From assembly GCF_005217615.1 (NCBI RefSeq), contig NZ_SZNK01000001.1, positions 5,269,001 through 5,333,000 of the forward strand: DNA of 64,000 nucleotides, written 5' to 3'. Under the pieces are notes generated by a model. The model did not search any database. It saw only the letters and a list, made by a program, of their open reading frames with translations, and had not been told where the DNA came from. This DNA is from Brevibacillus antibioticus. GTDB taxonomy: Bacteria > Bacillota > Bacilli > Brevibacillales > Brevibacillaceae. The position numbers and the translations under genes were made by a program. Positions 62,730 to 64,000 of this stretch are shown here, one piece after another; the first letter of the stretch is position 1, and every line of letters starts with the position of its first letter.

Positions 62730-64000
62730 TTGTTAAATAGTTATACAGAGCTCTCTGCCAAAAACAAGCAATACGTTTGGCATCCCTTCACCCAAATGAA
62801 AGACTACGTCGCACAGGAGCCATTGATTATTGCGAGAGGAGAAGGGATCAAGCTGTTCGATGTGAACGGCAAGGCCTACTACGACGGTTTTTCCTCCGTG
62901 TGGTTGAACGTCCACGGTCACAACGTTCCCGAGCTGAATCAGGCGATCACGGAACAGCTTGACCAGATTGCCCACTCTACCTTGCTCGGCATGGCAAATG
63001 TGCCGTCCATTCTACTAGCGGAAAAGCTGATCTACCTCGCTCCAAAAGGATTGAGCAAAGTCTTTTACTCTGACAACGGGGCAACGGCGGTCGAAATCTC
63101 ACTGAAAATGGCCTTCCAATACTGGCAGAATCGCGGGCAGACCGGCAAGCATTCGTTTATCACAATGAACAATGCCTATCACGGAGATACGATTGGAGCC
63201 ACCAGTGTGGGAGCCATTCCTCTCTACCATCAGGTCTACAAACCACTGCTCTTTTCTCCACATGTCATTCCATACCCTTATCCATACAGACAAGGCGGCG
63301 AAGAAGCAGCTGTTCAGGCCACATTGAGCAGTCTGGAAAGTTTGCTTAGGGATAGAGCTCATGAGATTGCGGCGATGATCGTAGAGCCTGTCGTGCAGGG
63401 AGCAAGCGGCATGATTATCATGCCGGATGGTTGCTTGAAAAAAATTGCGGAGCTGTTGCGCGCCTATGATGTATTGCTGATCGCAGACGAAGTAGCGACA
63501 GGATTTGGACGCACGGGCAAAATGTTCGCTTGTGAGCATGATGGGGTCGTGCCGGATATCATGGCAGTTGCAAAAGGGCTTACGGGAGGGTATTTGCCTG
63601 TAGCGGCTACCTTAGTAACCGAGCAGATTTATGATGCCTTTTTCGCTGACTATGAGGAACAGAAAACCTTTTTCCACGGACATTCATTCACGGGAAATCC
63701 ACTAGGCTGTGCAGTTGCTCTCGCCAACCTGCGGCTGATGGAGGAGCGCGGAGTTGTTCAACAAGTCGCACAAAAAGCAATCGATCTGGATCAATTGCTA
63801 GGGTCGCTGTACGACTTGCCTCATGTAGGAGAAATACGGCAAAAAGGCTTGATGGCGGGAATCGAGCTGGTTCGGGATAAAGAGACCAAGGAGCCTTATC
63901 ACTGGAATGAGCGGATCGGTGTACGTGTCTGTCAGGTAGCAAGAGAAAAAGGGCTCCTGACACGACCGTTGGGCAACGTCATCGTTTTTATCCCGCCGCT
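62730..64000 (+). CDS. bioA: Adenosylmethionine-8-amino-7-oxononanoate aminotransferase, 3' end outside window
   Basis: At least 423 residues; open at the right edge. TTG 62730 ([20 protein letters not shown]) is preferred: AAGG is 11 nt upstream, while the in-frame ATG 62706 would be only about 10 nt from the predicted transcription start. It is a class III PLP aminotransferase making 7,8-diaminopelargonate in biotin synthesis. The sequence follows B. subtilis BioA closely: [67 protein letters not shown], and PLP lysine in [13 protein letters not shown]. It is probably the first gene of a bio operon repressed by BirA. Confidence 0.94.
   Translation, partial: MLNSYTELSAKNKQYVWHPFTQMKDYVAQEPLIIARGEGIKLFDVNGKAYYDGFSSVWLNVHGHNVPELNQAITEQLDQIAHSTLLGMANVPSILLAEKLIYLAPKGLSKVFYSDNGATAVEISLKMAFQYWQNRGQTGKHSFITMNNAYHGDTIGATSVGAIPLYHQVYKPLLFSPHVIPYPYPYRQGGEEAAVQATLSSLESLLRDRAHEIAAMIVEPVVQGASGMIIMPDGCLKKIAELLRAYDVLLIADEVATGFGRTGKMFACEHDGVVPDIMAVAKGLTGGYLPVAATLVTEQIYDAFFADYEEQKTFFHGHSFTGNPLGCAVALANLRLMEERGVVQQVAQKAIDLDQLLGSLYDLPHVGEIRQKGLMAGIELVRDKETKEPYHWNERIGVRVCQVAREKGLLTRPLGNVIVFIPP

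Overview
The window is a chromosomal segment of a Gram-positive, spore-forming member of the Paenibacillaceae, most likely Brevibacillus. The evidence is its sporulation genes (spo0F, spoIIR, a YhcN-type spore lipoprotein), S-layer-homology (SLH) proteins, strong AAGGAGG-type ribosome binding sites with frequent GTG/TTG starts, and a gene order matching the ywh-ywi-ywj-ywl region of Bacillus subtilis (ywhD, pbpG, speE, speB, ywiB, fadF, acyl-CoA dehydrogenase, rpoE, pyrG, spo0F, fba, tal, murA2, glpX, rho, rpmE, tdk, prfA, prmC, spoIIR, sua5, mntP, ywlE, rpiB, ywlG, glyA, upp, mnaA). The species is inferred from memory of protein families, not from a search.

Region 1-8.5 kb is accessory and surface-directed. 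It holds the 3' end of a thioredoxin-like gene, an SLH-like secreted protein, a 1329-residue secreted protein with four cysteine-paired modules and a CARDB-like domain, and an LCAT-like lipase with two pre-peptidase-type domains. Region 8.6-15.5 kb is the conserved ywhD-pbpG-speE-speB-ywiB block (cell wall and polyamine synthesis), with a small unknown gene and an MFS transporter inserted.

Region 15.5-19 kb holds a sigma-54-dependent activator and lysine 2,3-aminomutase (kamA). Matching GCCGAA..TTCGGC palindromes precede each gene, and a canonical -24/-12 promoter precedes kamA. Region 19-32.6 kb is an acyl-CoA catabolism region: fadF, then (after an ECF sigma/membrane protein/lipoprotein cluster) thiolase, 3-hydroxybutyryl-CoA dehydrogenase, two acyl-CoA dehydrogenases, a TetR repressor and the fused isobutyryl-CoA mutase IcmF. 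A shared 14-bp palindrome precedes fadF, thiolase and the TetR gene, and FadR-like sites precede fadF and thiolase.

Region 33.7-58.9 kb is the housekeeping block from rpoE to mnaA: RNA polymerase delta, CTP synthase with a CTP-sensing attenuator, central carbon enzymes, MurA, Rho, L31, release factor 1 and its methylase, tRNA modification, GlyA and Upp. It is interrupted by an Amj-family flippase, a LysM/M23 peptidase, a radical SAM protein and a photolyase. Region 59-64 kb has an SLH-anchored phosphodiester-glycosidase-like protein, a roughly 215-bp non-coding palindromic element, and the start of bioA behind GTTAAC-type operators; bioA runs off the end.

A recurring feature is a ribosome binding site buried in the 3' arm of a terminator-like hairpin. 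It is seen at the lipase gene, the YhcN lipoprotein gene and icmF. I see no rRNA, tRNA, CRISPR array, prophage or intact insertion sequence.
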